Shown here piece after piece: positions 18,694 through 28,178 of a stretch of DNA of 64,000 nt. Made by a program: the position numbers and the translations under genes. Numbering within the stretch: position 1 is the first letter of the stretch; every line of letters begins with the position of its first letter. Origin of the DNA: Halieaceae bacterium MED-G27 (lineage in GTDB: Bacteria; Pseudomonadota; Gammaproteobacteria; Pseudomonadales; Halieaceae); assembly GCA_002456975.1 (NCBI GenBank), contig NTKA01000003.1:23689-87688 (forward strand), in the 5' to 3' direction. The notes under the pieces are model-generated. The model searched no databases, had not been told where the DNA came from, and worked only from the letters and a program-made list of their open reading frames with translations.

Positions 18694-20496
18694 CTACCTC
18701 ACTTGTATCGTCCAAGGCCACAAACCAACGAATTCGTCGGTCGAATATCCAGAATCTACTGCTTCTAGGAAGTTAAAATTCCCCATCGAAGTAGAGTCAC
18801 ATTGGGTGGTTCCGTTTGGATATCGCGTAAATTTATCTGCGTTACCTCCGTTTTTGTACTCAGTAACATCGACAGTCGTGCTTCCAGCAAAATACACGCG
18901 ACTATCAGAGCCAAAGCGCGGCATTGAAAAATAGGTATACCCATTGCCCGCATTAGTACCCACTCCCATGTTGCTAACGGGCTCCCGAATGACTTGCGTA
19001 CCGGAGCACAAGCTACCGAAGGGATACCAAATCTCAGTCGTTCCTCCCGGGGCTATCTCCCACCAATTGGGGAGCGAGATCGGAGCCGTTATACCAACTG
19101 AGACACCAGAAAAAAGACAAAGACCAGTCCCTTCAGTATATTGCGGGTAACCCGCACGAAAGTTTGGCAAATGAGCCGCCAGAGTTGCCTCGTCGTCCGC
19201 AACACAAGCTAATGTCATACGGGATTGAATACCGGGATCGCCTTTTGGGCCCTGTGGCGCATCACTCCAACTCACTTCTCCGAACCCATCGGTGACCAGA
19301 ATTTGGCCAGCTGAACCGTCAACATTTGGAAGCGTTATATCCCCACTAGTAAGCCGGCCTGCAGTAACAACCGATGTCACATTCACATCACCCAACTGAA
19401 TCGTATTACTCGTAGATACGAGGGCATTTGCGCCAATCGCGGTGGCGTTACTGAGGTCCGGCTCTGAAACATCGGTGTTATGACCCAAGCCGGTGTTAAA
19501 ACTGCCACTACTGTTAGTATCCATAGACTTGTTGCCGATGCCGGTATTCCCCTCGCCTGAGCGGGTTGAAAAAAGCGCATCAGCACCAACAGCCGTATGG
19601 TTAAGTCCCGAGCGATTCTCGGCCAAACTTTGGTAGCCAGCTGCCGTATTTCTGTTCCCTGTGTCTGCCGACTGCAATGCCTTAGCCCCTATAACAACAT
19701 TCCCTGACCCATCGATATTCTCTTGAAGCGAGAGATAACCCACACTGGTATTTGATCCACCGCCTATCGTACTCTCTAACGATCGATACCCCACGCCGAC
19801 ATTACCTACCCCTTCAGTATTCGCTGACAGCGAATTTTTGCCCACAGCAGTATTAGCCCTACCTGACGCATTCGACGAGAGGGCTTCATAACCGAATACC
19901 GTATTAGCAAGACCTGACTGGTTGGGATCCGCACCCTCACCCGCCACAGTATTATCATCAAACAAATTAATGCCGACACCTGGAGCACCCGCAGGCCCGG
20001 TCTCCCCCTAAGGACCCTGAGGCCCAGTTAAGCCTGTTGGTCCTACTTCCCCTTGAGGTCCTACTTCACCCTGGGGACCTTGCGGTCCAGTTGAGCCTCT
20101 AGGTCCCACTTCTCCTTGAGGGCCTTGCGGTCCAGTTAATCCGGTGGGGCCTATTTCACCTCGAGGTCCTACTTCACCCTGTTCACCCGAAGTACCGGCG
20201 GGTCCAACAAGCGAAGTTCCAATCCCCCAACCTTCATCAGTTTTTGGACCGTATAACGCATACAGAGAGGAGTCGATAAAGAAGTCGCCGATAGCCCCAA
20301 GGGAATCTTCGGGAGCACCTTCACCAGACAGAAGGGCAGCTCCAACATCAATCCCTTGCACCGCGTTTTTTAAGGCTTGGAAATTGGCGTTGATGTCATC
20401 TGCGTTGGCAACCTGCCCATTTTCAAAGTCAACGAGTTCTTGAGCAGATGCACTGAAAACCCAAAACGACAGCGCCACGGCAATTAACTTTTTCAT
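18694..20496 (-). pseudogene. collagen-like, YadA-head-like surface protein interrupted by an amber codon
   Basis: One frame of 600 codons carries a signal peptide ([17 protein letters not shown]), a short domain with [17 protein letters not shown], then collagen G-x-y repeats ([13 protein letters not shown]). A TAG at 20008-20010 stops translation at residue 162. The frame then continues without shift: GETGPAGAPGVG, about seven repeats of roughly 24 residues of the NTAxGxxAL type as in trimeric adhesin heads, and a C-terminal domain with four Cys. The stop replaces the Gln expected from the repeats. Without suppression only a signal peptide plus a truncated collagen stalk is made. The start overlaps the stop of the Fn3 gene (TAATG) and has GGAG nine bases before it. 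Confidence 0.82.
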
Positions 20497-20939
20497 TAGC
20501 TTCTTACTCCACAGTCAGTTACCGAACAAATCAGCATGATGTTTAAACCTTTTAATAGAGGGTCGGTTGTTACCACCTGCACTAACGCCGGACTGTCTCC
20601 TTGTGCGTTGCTTGCCGTTACGGAGCATGAGTAATCAGTATCACCTTCCAGTCCAGTGATCGTTACCGCCTGTTCGGAAGTTTCGACGGTAGTCGCACCA
20701 CAGGTAACGATGAAAGACGTAACAGCAGACCACCCATCAGCGCCTGTGCCGACAGGAAAGTCATCTAACGTAATAGTGATTTGATCTTCTGTAGCCACCG
20801 CAGAGGTGATCGTTGGAGCTTGAGTAGGCGCTGTTGCAGGGTTGTCCCCCCAATACATTTCACCCCAATTTTCAGATCCATAAACACCAGCCACTGCATG
20901 ACCGGAAAACATCAGAATAAGGAGTAGTCGATAACGCAT
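20496..20939 (-). CDS. exported fibronectin type III domain protein
   Basis: A 147-residue exported protein. A signal peptide ([15 protein letters not shown]) precedes a short Trp-rich stretch ([12 protein letters not shown]) and one Fn3-like beta-sandwich ([18 protein letters not shown] to [19 protein letters not shown]), with a Cys-containing tail. AGAGGTG seven bases before the ATG at 20939 supports this start over one nine codons upstream. It is translationally coupled to the collagen-like gene, so the two products probably form one surface structure or share an export route; this is inferred from gene order only. Confidence 0.78.
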   Translation of the reverse strand: MRYRLLLILMFSGHAVAGVYGSENWGEMYWGDNPATAPTQAPTITSAVATEDQITITLDDFPVGTGADGWSAVTSFIVTCGATTVETSEQAVTITGLEGDTDYSCSVTASNAQGDSPALVQVVTTDPLLKGLNIMLICSVTDCGVRS

Positions 20940-21254
20940 GGCAATCACCTCTGACAGTGAACACAAACGTTGACAACAATTAACAGAGCTTCAACTTTTC
21001 GTCACTGCTTCGTGACAATTCAGACAACTTTTTTCAAATTGGCTTCTGATGTGTCTGGCGGGTAACTACCGCAACTTGAGTACATGAAGGCACATCGCAA
21101 CGCCTATGGTGATCGCATGACGGAAGCTCATTAGTAACAGCTTGAGAGGAGGCTTACTAAGTCATGTCAGGAGAATTGATAAATTTGATTTGTAACTACC
21201 AAACTGACGACGATAGCAGTGCAATGCCAGTTTACTAACTATGCATTAAGTTGA
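20940..21254 (+). other. intergenic stretch between the Fn3 gene and the peptidase pseudogene
   Basis: About 315 bases without a convincing gene. It should hold the promoter of the Fn3/collagen-like pair (minus strand, AT-rich around 20990-21050). A small hairpin GTCAC-TGCTTC-GTGAC lies at 21001-21016. A 24-codon reading frame at 21164-21238 follows an AGGAGG, but the spacing of about 11 bases is poor. I see no repeat or transposon end. Confidence 0.5.
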
Positions 21255-22311
21255 TCATAACGGCCCTGCGTTGCTGCGTTTGGCCGCTTGTTGTGCGACG
21301 CTAACGATCTCGTCAATTGTTTGCAATTTTTCTGTCCGGGACGTTTGGAGAAACCAGTTGCGAAAATTCTCATCAAATTCGTCATTAGTGACGCCGAAAT
21401 TTTTCAGCCAGCCGTCTAAAAAACCGTAGGCGTTTAGGTCGTCGTAAAAAAGTAGGTAGGTCTCGATGGAATGCTGTTATACCAAATACGCGATTGACCA
21501 CGCCCCCAGATTATAGCCGCACCCGCCGTCGGCATCATATGTCAGATCCCACAGACTAAAGTCGCCATCAATCCGGGCCCAGCAATCCTCACCACTTTCA
21601 AAGTAACCCCTTAGTTGTCCGGGACGCCCCGATAACTCTGTTAGCAAATGACCAAAAAAATCTGCACTGCCCTCAGAGTGCCAGGGCCTTGATCCGTCAC
21701 CTGTGCGACCGGATTGAATATCAAGATCTTCAGGCGTGTTGTGGATAGCCTCATCTAAATGATCCATTTGATAGGCGTGAAAAAATTCGTGGATAGTCAC
21801 GTATTCAGCGAATAGACCGTCGGAATCTGAGGAACGTTCATGCAAGTTATTTTGATGGTGGGCATCGACTAAGCCGTTGTAATAGACGCTTGACCAGCGC
21901 ACATAATTGGCGAGATCTACACCGATCTGCGACCTTTCACACCATTGCTCGAGAAACGAGGAGTCTTGCGACAGCCGGTACTGACACCAGGCATCACGAA
22001 GACTTTCTGCCGCTGACGCGTTGTTGGCAGTCAGCCAAAGCTCAAGGCACATCGCCAAGATATCCGCAGGCAAATGTGTAGGCATCCATAACCCGGTCTA
22101 GGTAATCGTCGCCAATAGTTGGCGAGTGAAAAAGCGTTGCTTGGCAACCCTCATCGCTACTGCTGCGCGACGGCGGCTCAGCAGAACCGCCATCAGCGGC
22201 AACACTTACCTAAAGGGCGTCTGGAGTTGCAGTGCCGCCACCTCCGCCGCAGGCGGCCAGTGCTAAGCATAGAATCAGAGGGTATTTTGAAACCACTGAA
22301 TCGAAATACAT
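21255..22311 (-). pseudogene. decayed lipoprotein zinc metallopeptidase gene (three lesions)
   Basis: The gene starts at ATG 22311 with a lipoprotein signal (LALAACGGGGG, Cys 21). A TAG at 22210-22212 ends it at codon 34. The frame stays readable afterwards (EGCQATLFHSP...DDYLDRVMDAYTFA), then needs removal of one base near 22068 to join the main body. That body has HEFFHAYQ (21777-21791) and WHSEGSADFFG downstream, together a gluzincin-like zinc site. A TAA at 21477-21479 breaks the end, after which the same frame runs to a TGA at 21255 (HSIETYLLFYDDLNAYGFLDGWL...). No intact product is expected. The long preserved frames point to recent inactivation or sequence error. Confidence 0.8.
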
Positions 22312-22617
22312 GCGTTTCCCTACTCCTGCATTTTGATGGAAATAGTAAGAGGAGCGTATTACTGCGACATTCGTATTACTGCGACATTAAGGTGGAATTA
22401 CAAGATAGAGAAATGCTGCAGCGCGCGCAGGCTTAGATCCGAGCACCAAACAAAATTGCTCCAAATTCAAGCGAACCCCTCAGATATTCCTTGCCCTGAG
22501 GGTGGCCTTTTGCTGTCCAGCTTTAAGTTCGGTATCGGGCCGACGCGTGTTGACTCACTTGTTCGATAGATGGACATTACCCCTCTAAGGCCGCACCAGA
22601 GATATCGAGATTTACAC
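22312..22617 (+). other. intergenic stretch upstream of the P450 gene
   Basis: About 306 bases between divergent genes (peptidase pseudogene on the minus strand, P450 on the plus strand), so both promoters should be here. It contains a perfect 17-bp tandem duplication but no gene, tRNA or terminator that I can support. Short reading frames on the plus strand lack coding character. Confidence 0.5.
22355..22388 (+). repeat. perfect 17-bp tandem duplication
   Basis: CGTATTACTGCGACATT occurs twice, head to tail, at 22355-22371 and 22372-22388. The position, between the two divergent genes, means it could be a duplicated regulator site or a slippage product. No inverted symmetry is obvious within the unit. 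Confidence 0.9.
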
Positions 22618-24006
22618 ATGAACAGCCCTGAGCCCATCGATCTTTATCCCTCGGTTAGCGAGGACATCCTGTTTGACAGCGGTGCACAGGATCCCGTCTT
22701 TGAAGAAATTTACCCTCGCCTCAAAGGCTTTCAGCTCGGATCCACCAATTCTTGGACCAAAGGCCAGCCATTCGACTACTACAAGCGAATGCGCGAGGAA
22801 GCACCAGTTATGTGGTCGACTACGCGCAAGCCTCAATCTGGATTTTGGTCAGTATCACGCTACGACGATATCAAGCACGTCGAACTGCATCCTGAGATAT
22901 TCTCGTCTCAGCGCGGCAGCATGCACATGAGCGTGGTAAAAAATGAAACCGGAAAAGCTGAGCGTCTCATGTACGCGGCACACAACTCACTGATCAACCT
23001 TGATGCCGACATCCACCGTGACCTGAGAACCCAGCAAGCCGCCTTTTTCTTCCCGAAGTACATCGAGACCCTCAAAGAGCGAGTAGGCAAAAAGATTGAT
23101 GACCTACTCGACAACATGGAACGACAAGGGCCGGTAGTCGATTTTGCCAAGTTATTTTCGACCGAACTTCCCATGTTCACTCTGTGCGAGATGCTTGGGG
23201 TCGATGAAGAAGACCGACCCAACATTATCAAGTGGATGCATTATCTCGAGCTAGCACCGCAGTTTCTAACCCACCCGTTTCGTATGTTCATGGCGGAGCC
23301 GATGTTTCCATTTCGGTTTGAGCAAATGCTCCACGACATGTTCAGCTACGGTGAGCGGGTGATGGCTGATCGCATTAAAAATCCTCGTGAAGACCTGCTG
23401 ACGACTATTGCCAACGCGACTCTCAGTGACAAACCTATGTCGCAGGACTACCTCGATGGCAGTTGGCTACTGATTATCTTTGCCGGTAATGATACGACCC
23501 GAAACTCGCTGTCGGGTGCGATTCGGCTGCTTACGGAATTCCCTGATCAACGCCAAATGGTAATCAATGACCGATCCTTGGTCGACCGAATGTCGCAGGA
23601 AGCGCTGAGGATGGTGTCGCCCGTGATGCACATGCGGCGAACGGCGACCGAGGACACCGAGGTGGCCGGGCAGCGGATCGCGAAAGATGAGAAGGTGATC
23701 ATGTGGTACGGGGCTGCCAACCGCGATCCCAGCGTCTTTCCTAATCCCGACGTGATGGATCTCACCAGAGAGAATGTCACGAAGCATGTTGCCTTTGGTC
23801 ATGGTGTGCATCGCTGCCTTGGCAATCGTGTGGCTCAACTTCAGCTTCAGATGGCCTATGAAAAGGTTCTCGATCGCTTCCCCAATATCCACTGGACGGG
23901 TAAGCAGAAAATCGAGCCCATCATCCTCGTTCATGCGATCTCGAGTCTCAAGGTCAACCTCTACGGGAAGAATGGCAAACGGCCAGTCATGGTCGCGACT
24001 GGCTAA
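22618..24006 (+). CDS. cytochrome P450 monooxygenase
   Basis: Soluble bacterial haem monooxygenase of 462 residues. Signatures are the I-helix oxygen-binding motif AGNDTTRNS (about 290), the ExxR of helix K (EALR), the HMRRTA segment, and the haem loop FGHGVHRCLGN with thiolate ligand Cys at about 400. GNDTTRNS and HMRRTA are shared with the CYP153 alkane/terpene hydroxylases and relatives, so hydroxylation of an alkane, terpenoid or sterol is plausible, but the substrate is not fixed. ATG 22618 is chosen over a start 16 codons upstream because it matches the family's N-terminal length. No ferredoxin or reductase gene is adjacent. Confidence 0.92.
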   Translation: MNSPEPIDLYPSVSEDILFDSGAQDPVFEEIYPRLKGFQLGSTNSWTKGQPFDYYKRMREEAPVMWSTTRKPQSGFWSVSRYDDIKHVELHPEIFSSQRGSMHMSVVKNETGKAERLMYAAHNSLINLDADIHRDLRTQQAAFFFPKYIETLKERVGKKIDDLLDNMERQGPVVDFAKLFSTELPMFTLCEMLGVDEEDRPNIIKWMHYLELAPQFLTHPFRMFMAEPMFPFRFEQMLHDMFSYGERVMADRIKNPREDLLTTIANATLSDKPMSQDYLDGSWLLIIFAGNDTTRNSLSGAIRLLTEFPDQRQMVINDRSLVDRMSQEALRMVSPVMHMRRTATEDTEVAGQRIAKDEKVIMWYGAANRDPSVFPNPDVMDLTRENVTKHVAFGHGVHRCLGNRVAQLQLQMAYEKVLDRFPNIHWTGKQKIEPIILVHAISSLKVNLYGKNGKRPVMVATG

Positions 24007-24033
24007 TCGAACCCGTGTTGAGTGTTGGGTTAC

Positions 24034-24513
24034 TCAGGTCAACTGAGTATCGAGAGGTAGTTCGGTGGTGTTCTTGATTTCTGTTACCGCGATATGTGAG
24101 TGAAGTTCCCGAACCAAGTCACCATTGAGCAATGTATTTCTCACAAAATCCTCATAATGTCGGATATCTCGGCAAATGATCTTCAGCATATAGTCCCAGA
24201 TGCCAGTCATGGTGTAGCACTCCACCACTTCGGGATGCGCTTCAACCTGGCGCTCAAAGGCTAGGAGCTTTTGTCTGCCCGTCTGTGTGAGATTGACCGT
24301 GGCGAAGACCACCACCTCCATGCCCAGCGCCTTCCGATCCAGTAACGCAACGCGTCGCTGAATAACACCCGACTCCTCGAGCTTGTTGATCCGACGCCAG
24401 CAAGGCGATTGCGAACTGTTAATCCGCTCAGCTAGAGCTGCCGTCGACGTCGTCGCATCGCGTTGTAGCTGACTCAGAATCGCCACGTCCTGCCCACTCC
24501 ATTCTTTTTGCAT
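24034..24513 (-). CDS. Lrp/AsnC-family transcriptional regulator
   Basis: A 159-residue feast/famine regulator. The N-terminal HTH (about 10-55) has STAALAERINSSQSPCWRRI followed by KLEESGVIQRRVALLD. The C-terminal RAM/effector domain has EVVECYTMTGIWDYMLKI. It is divergent from the 2-oxoacid oxidoreductase gene across a 164-bp AT-rich intergenic region, and it converges on the P450 gene with a 27-base gap. By family and position it probably senses an amino acid and controls the adjacent oxidoreductase/dehydrogenase pair; this is inference. Confidence 0.92.
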   Translation of the reverse strand: MQKEWSGQDVAILSQLQRDATTSTAALAERINSSQSPCWRRINKLEESGVIQRRVALLDRKALGMEVVVFATVNLTQTGRQKLLAFERQVEAHPEVVECYTMTGIWDYMLKIICRDIRHYEDFVRNTLLNGDLVRELHSHIAVTEIKNTTELPLDTQLT

Positions 24514-24677
24514 AAAAATGCCTTTTACTTATCTATCAAAGAAAAAAATATACTTTATTGATCCGTTTATGGGAATGAAAAGGCAAAATTTTTCGCTTGG
24601 AATATCTCAGACTAAAGTCATCAATGAGAGGTAGCCCACCAGCACAAAAATAACCACAAAAACAGCGAGCGAAGTCC

Positions 24678-27600
24678 ATGACTCACATCAGCCCTCCGTT
24701 ATTACGCCATGTATCAATGGACGACAAGTACAAAGCGTCGCAACAGGATGTCTTTATGACGGGCATCGAAGCATTGGTCCGTTTACCAATGCTTCAACAC
24801 GAGATCGATCAGCAGTCGGGACTGAATACCGCGGGTTTTATATCGGGTTACCGAGGCAGTCCATTAGGAGGTGTTGACCAAGCGCTATGGAAAGCCAAAT
24901 CCTACCTTGAGCAACACAACATTCACTTTCAGCCTGGCGTCAACGAAGACCTAGCTGCTACGTCCGTTTGGGGCTCCCAGCAAACGGGCATTGTTAGCGA
25001 GTCCTCATACGACGGAGTTTTTGGCATGTGGTATGGCAAAGGACCCGGCGTTGATCGAAGCATGGATGCGATTAAACACGCCAACGCTTTTGGAACATCA
25101 CAATTTGGTGGCGTGCTCGCTATCGCGGGCGACGATCATGCCTGCAAGTCGTCCACGCTGCCACATCAGTCAGAGCATATGTTTATGGGTGCATCAGTGC
25201 CTGTTCTCGCACCAGCCAATGTCCAGGAGGTATTGGACTTCGGAATTTTTGGCTGGGCAATGTCACGGTTTACCGGCTGCTGGGTGGCGCTAAAAGCCAT
25301 CACTGACAACATGGACGCGACGATGGGTGTTATCGTTGATCCCTTGCGTTACACCTTCAACCTGCCTCCGGCAGCAGCGCTGTCACCTGACGGCATGCAT
25401 GCTAGATGGCCAGATACCCCGCTCGATCAAGAGCGACGACTCAACAAATACAAGATCTACGCGGCACGGGTGTTTGCCAGCATTAACGGTATAAACCGAA
25501 TCGAGCTCGATTCGAGTAAGCCTCGACTCGGTATTGCTACATCAGGCAAGGCCTATCTCGATGTTATGCAGGCGCTTAATGATCTTGGCATCGATCAGGA
25601 GGAAGCCGACAAGCTTGGCATACGAGTCTACAAAATTGGTATGCCGTGGCCGTTAGACCCCGAAGTTACCTTTGCATTTGCAAACAATCTTGAGGAGATT
25701 TTGGTAGTCGAGGAAAAGCGATCGGTGATTGAGGATCAGCTGACCTCACAGCTGTATAACCTTGGCGGAGCTGATCGTCCTAGAATTATTGGTGAGTTTG
25801 ATGAGTTCGGCGATGACCTTATGCCTAATACCGGTGAGTTAACACCTGATCTAGTGGCGCATGCCATCCAATCGAGACTCCAAAAACTGGGGCTTGCTGC
25901 GAGGAAAGGCACCTTGTCCAAACCAGCATCGAGCGTTGAGGTATACAGCCCACCCTGCTCTTCCGAAGCTTCTCTCAAAAGAACCCCCCATTTTTGTTCG
26001 GGTTGCCCCCACAACACATCGACCAAATTACCCGAGGGCAGTGTTGCACTAGGCGGCATAGGCTGCCACTACATGGCAACCTGGATGCCCGATCGTGACA
26101 CGCGCACCTTTAGTCAAATGGGCGGCGAAGGCGCCGCTTGGATTGGCCAAGCTCCCTTCAGTCAGAGCGAGCACGTTTTTCAAAATCTGGGCGATGGCAC
26201 CTACTTCCACTCAGGTAGCCTAGCTATTCGCGCTGCAGTCGCGAGCGGCATCAACATTACCTATAAGATTTTATTTAACGAAGCCGTGGCAATGACTGGT
26301 GGTCAGGCTATCGACGGCAATCTCTCGCTAGCGCAACTCGTTGCACAACTTCGGGCCGAAGGTGTCGTTCGTATCGCTTTGGTGAGCGAAGAGATGGATC
26401 CGCAGGATGCACCGCTCGGCGTAGACTTTTATCGCCGCGCCGACTACGACCTGCTCCAGCGTGAAATTCGCAAGGTTCCAGGCACTTCGGTCATCATCTA
26501 TCAGCAACTTTGTGCGAGCGAAAAACGACGTCGGATCAAGCGAGGACGCCTGCCCAAAGCCACTGAGCGGCTCATCATCCATCCGGAGATATGTGAGGCC
26601 TGCGGTGATTGCAGCAAACAATCAAACTGCTTGTCCATCACGCCAGTCGAGACGGCGCTGGGCCGTAAACGACAGGTGGATCAACACAGCTGCAATACCG
26701 ACTTGACCTGTGTGAGCGGCTACTGCCCGAGCTTTGTATCCGTCATCGATGGCGAACTCGCAACGACGGCTCCACCTACCCAGGAATCGACAGTGCTCTA
26801 TGACCCGCTTCCTGAACCCCAGAAGCTCGAACTCGATAGCCCCTGGTCGGGTCTCGTTGCCGGTATCGGTGGAACGGGCGTACTCACTATCAGCTCCTTG
26901 ATCGCCATGGCAGCCCACTTGGAGGGCAAGGGCTTCGCGACGATGAATCAGACAGGTTTGGCGCAGAAATTTGGGGCGGTGGTAAGTCATATCAAGATCG
27001 CGCCACAGCAGTCCGACATCCATGCAGTGCGGGTGTCGGATAAAAAGGCGGACCTGCTGATTGGCTGTGACTGGTTGGTGGCAAGCGCAGGAGACACATT
27101 GGCAAAAGTGAATCCGGATGAAACTCGCCTCGTGCTCAATCAAGCAGAAGCACCCACATCAGACTTCATTCACAACCCTGAGTTGCATTTTCCAGCCGAC
27201 AGCTTGAGAAACCGCATCGACCAATATTTCTCAGAGAGCAATCGAGTCACTTGCGATGCGACTACGATCGCCAGGGAACTCCTAGGCGACACGATCGGAG
27301 CGAATCTGTTTCTGGTGGGAGTCGCCTATCAACAAGGACTGCTCCCTGTATCAGCGAGCGCCATCAACAAAGCTATCGAGTTGAACGCGGTGAGCGTTGA
27401 ACTCAACCAATCAGCGTTTGAATTAGGCCGACGTTTCGTCAATCAACCCGATACTGTGGTGGCACAACTCAACACCCCGTCCGACACCGGAGTGCAAACG
27501 CTCGACGAGCTCATAAGTGATCGCTATGAACGACTTGTGAACTACCACTCGAAATCCTATGCCGAGCAGTACCTGACACTCATAAACAGGGTTACACAGG

Positions 27601-28160
27601 CCGATCCCCGAGGCAGTGAAGATCAATCAGTATCCCGGGTCGCAGCCATGCAGCTTTACCGACTGATGGCCATCAAAGACGAGTATGAAGTCGCCCGGCT
27701 ACTGACCTCTAAATCTTTCACCACGCAGATCAGTGAGCAGTTCGGACACTCGTGGCGAATCAACTATCACCTTGCCCCCCCAGTGATGAGTCGAATGCTT
27801 AACCGGGGATCGCAGTTCCGCAAACTGCGGTTTGGAGCATGGCTTAAGTGGCCGTTACGGGTGCTGGCGGCGGGTCGCCGGGTACGCGGTAGCTTTTTGG
27901 ATGTCTTTGCTTACAACGACGATCGTCGAGAAGAGTATCGGGACCTCGAGCGGTTCATAGCCGATATCGATTTAGTCGTCTCAAGCCTCGAATCCACAAA
28001 CCATCAGCCGGCAGTTGCCCTGCTCGAGAGTGCATCAACGTTGAAGGGATTCGGTCACATTCGATCTGCAAACCGCGAAGAGTGGCTCGTCTCGCGGGAG
28101 CAATATCGACAGGCGCTGTCATTGATAGCTGATGATGCCAGAGAATTATCTACCACCTAG
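24678..28160 (+). CDS. fused indolepyruvate/2-oxoacid:ferredoxin oxidoreductase
   Basis: Oxidative decarboxylation of 2-oxoacids to acyl-CoA, passing electrons to ferredoxin. The 1160-residue single-chain form fuses three parts: an N-terminal pyrimidine-binding domain (SGYRGSPLGGVDQAL, about 54), the thiamine-diphosphate domain (CSGCPHN about 440, GGIGCHYMATWMPDR, MTGGQAIDGNLS) with an Fe-S cluster site (CEACGDCSKQSNC, about 638), and the gamma domain (GIGGTGVLTI, about 728). A C-terminal DUF6537-like region of about 200 residues completes it. It is transcribed with the amino-acid dehydrogenase 18 bases downstream. Aromatic or branched-chain oxoacids are the probable substrates. Confidence 0.92.
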   Translation: MTHISPPLLRHVSMDDKYKASQQDVFMTGIEALVRLPMLQHEIDQQSGLNTAGFISGYRGSPLGGVDQALWKAKSYLEQHNIHFQPGVNEDLAATSVWGSQQTGIVSESSYDGVFGMWYGKGPGVDRSMDAIKHANAFGTSQFGGVLAIAGDDHACKSSTLPHQSEHMFMGASVPVLAPANVQEVLDFGIFGWAMSRFTGCWVALKAITDNMDATMGVIVDPLRYTFNLPPAAALSPDGMHARWPDTPLDQERRLNKYKIYAARVFASINGINRIELDSSKPRLGIATSGKAYLDVMQALNDLGIDQEEADKLGIRVYKIGMPWPLDPEVTFAFANNLEEILVVEEKRSVIEDQLTSQLYNLGGADRPRIIGEFDEFGDDLMPNTGELTPDLVAHAIQSRLQKLGLAARKGTLSKPASSVEVYSPPCSSEASLKRTPHFCSGCPHNTSTKLPEGSVALGGIGCHYMATWMPDRDTRTFSQMGGEGAAWIGQAPFSQSEHVFQNLGDGTYFHSGSLAIRAAVASGINITYKILFNEAVAMTGGQAIDGNLSLAQLVAQLRAEGVVRIALVSEEMDPQDAPLGVDFYRRADYDLLQREIRKVPGTSVIIYQQLCASEKRRRIKRGRLPKATERLIIHPEICEACGDCSKQSNCLSITPVETALGRKRQVDQHSCNTDLTCVSGYCPSFVSVIDGELATTAPPTQESTVLYDPLPEPQKLELDSPWSGLVAGIGGTGVLTISSLIAMAAHLEGKGFATMNQTGLAQKFGAVVSHIKIAPQQSDIHAVRVSDKKADLLIGCDWLVASAGDTLAKVNPDETRLVLNQAEAPTSDFIHNPELHFPADSLRNRIDQYFSESNRVTCDATTIARELLGDTIGANLFLVGVAYQQGLLPVSASAINKAIELNAVSVELNQSAFELGRRFVNQPDTVVAQLNTPSDTGVQTLDELISDRYERLVNYHSKSYAEQYLTLINRVTQADPRGSEDQSVSRVAAMQLYRLMAIKDEYEVARLLTSKSFTTQISEQFGHSWRINYHLAPPVMSRMLNRGSQFRKLRFGAWLKWPLRVLAAGRRVRGSFLDVFAYNDDRREEYRDLERFIADIDLVVSSLESTNHQPAVALLESASTLKGFGHIRSANREEWLVSREQYRQALSLIADDARELSTT

Positions 28161-28178
28161 CAATCAAGAGTTTTATTC

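Noticed and set aside
21164..21238. A 24-residue reading frame on the plus strand after an AGGAGG.
   Set aside because: The spacing to the ATG is about 11 bases, the peptide has no hydrophobic or repeated character, and there is no sign of a toxin-antitoxin or leader peptide role.
18694..22311. Reassignment of TAG/TAA to glutamine as the reason for the in-frame stops.
   Set aside because: Many intact genes in the window end normally with TAA or TAG (for example recD-array neighbours dnaX with TAA, rnd with TAG), and no suppressor tRNA is seen, so a code change is not supported.
18511..22617. tRNA-Arg as the attachment site of an integrated island covering the accessory patch.
   Set aside because: No integrase or transposase and no second copy of the tRNA 3' end were found by eye; the patch may simply be a variable locus.
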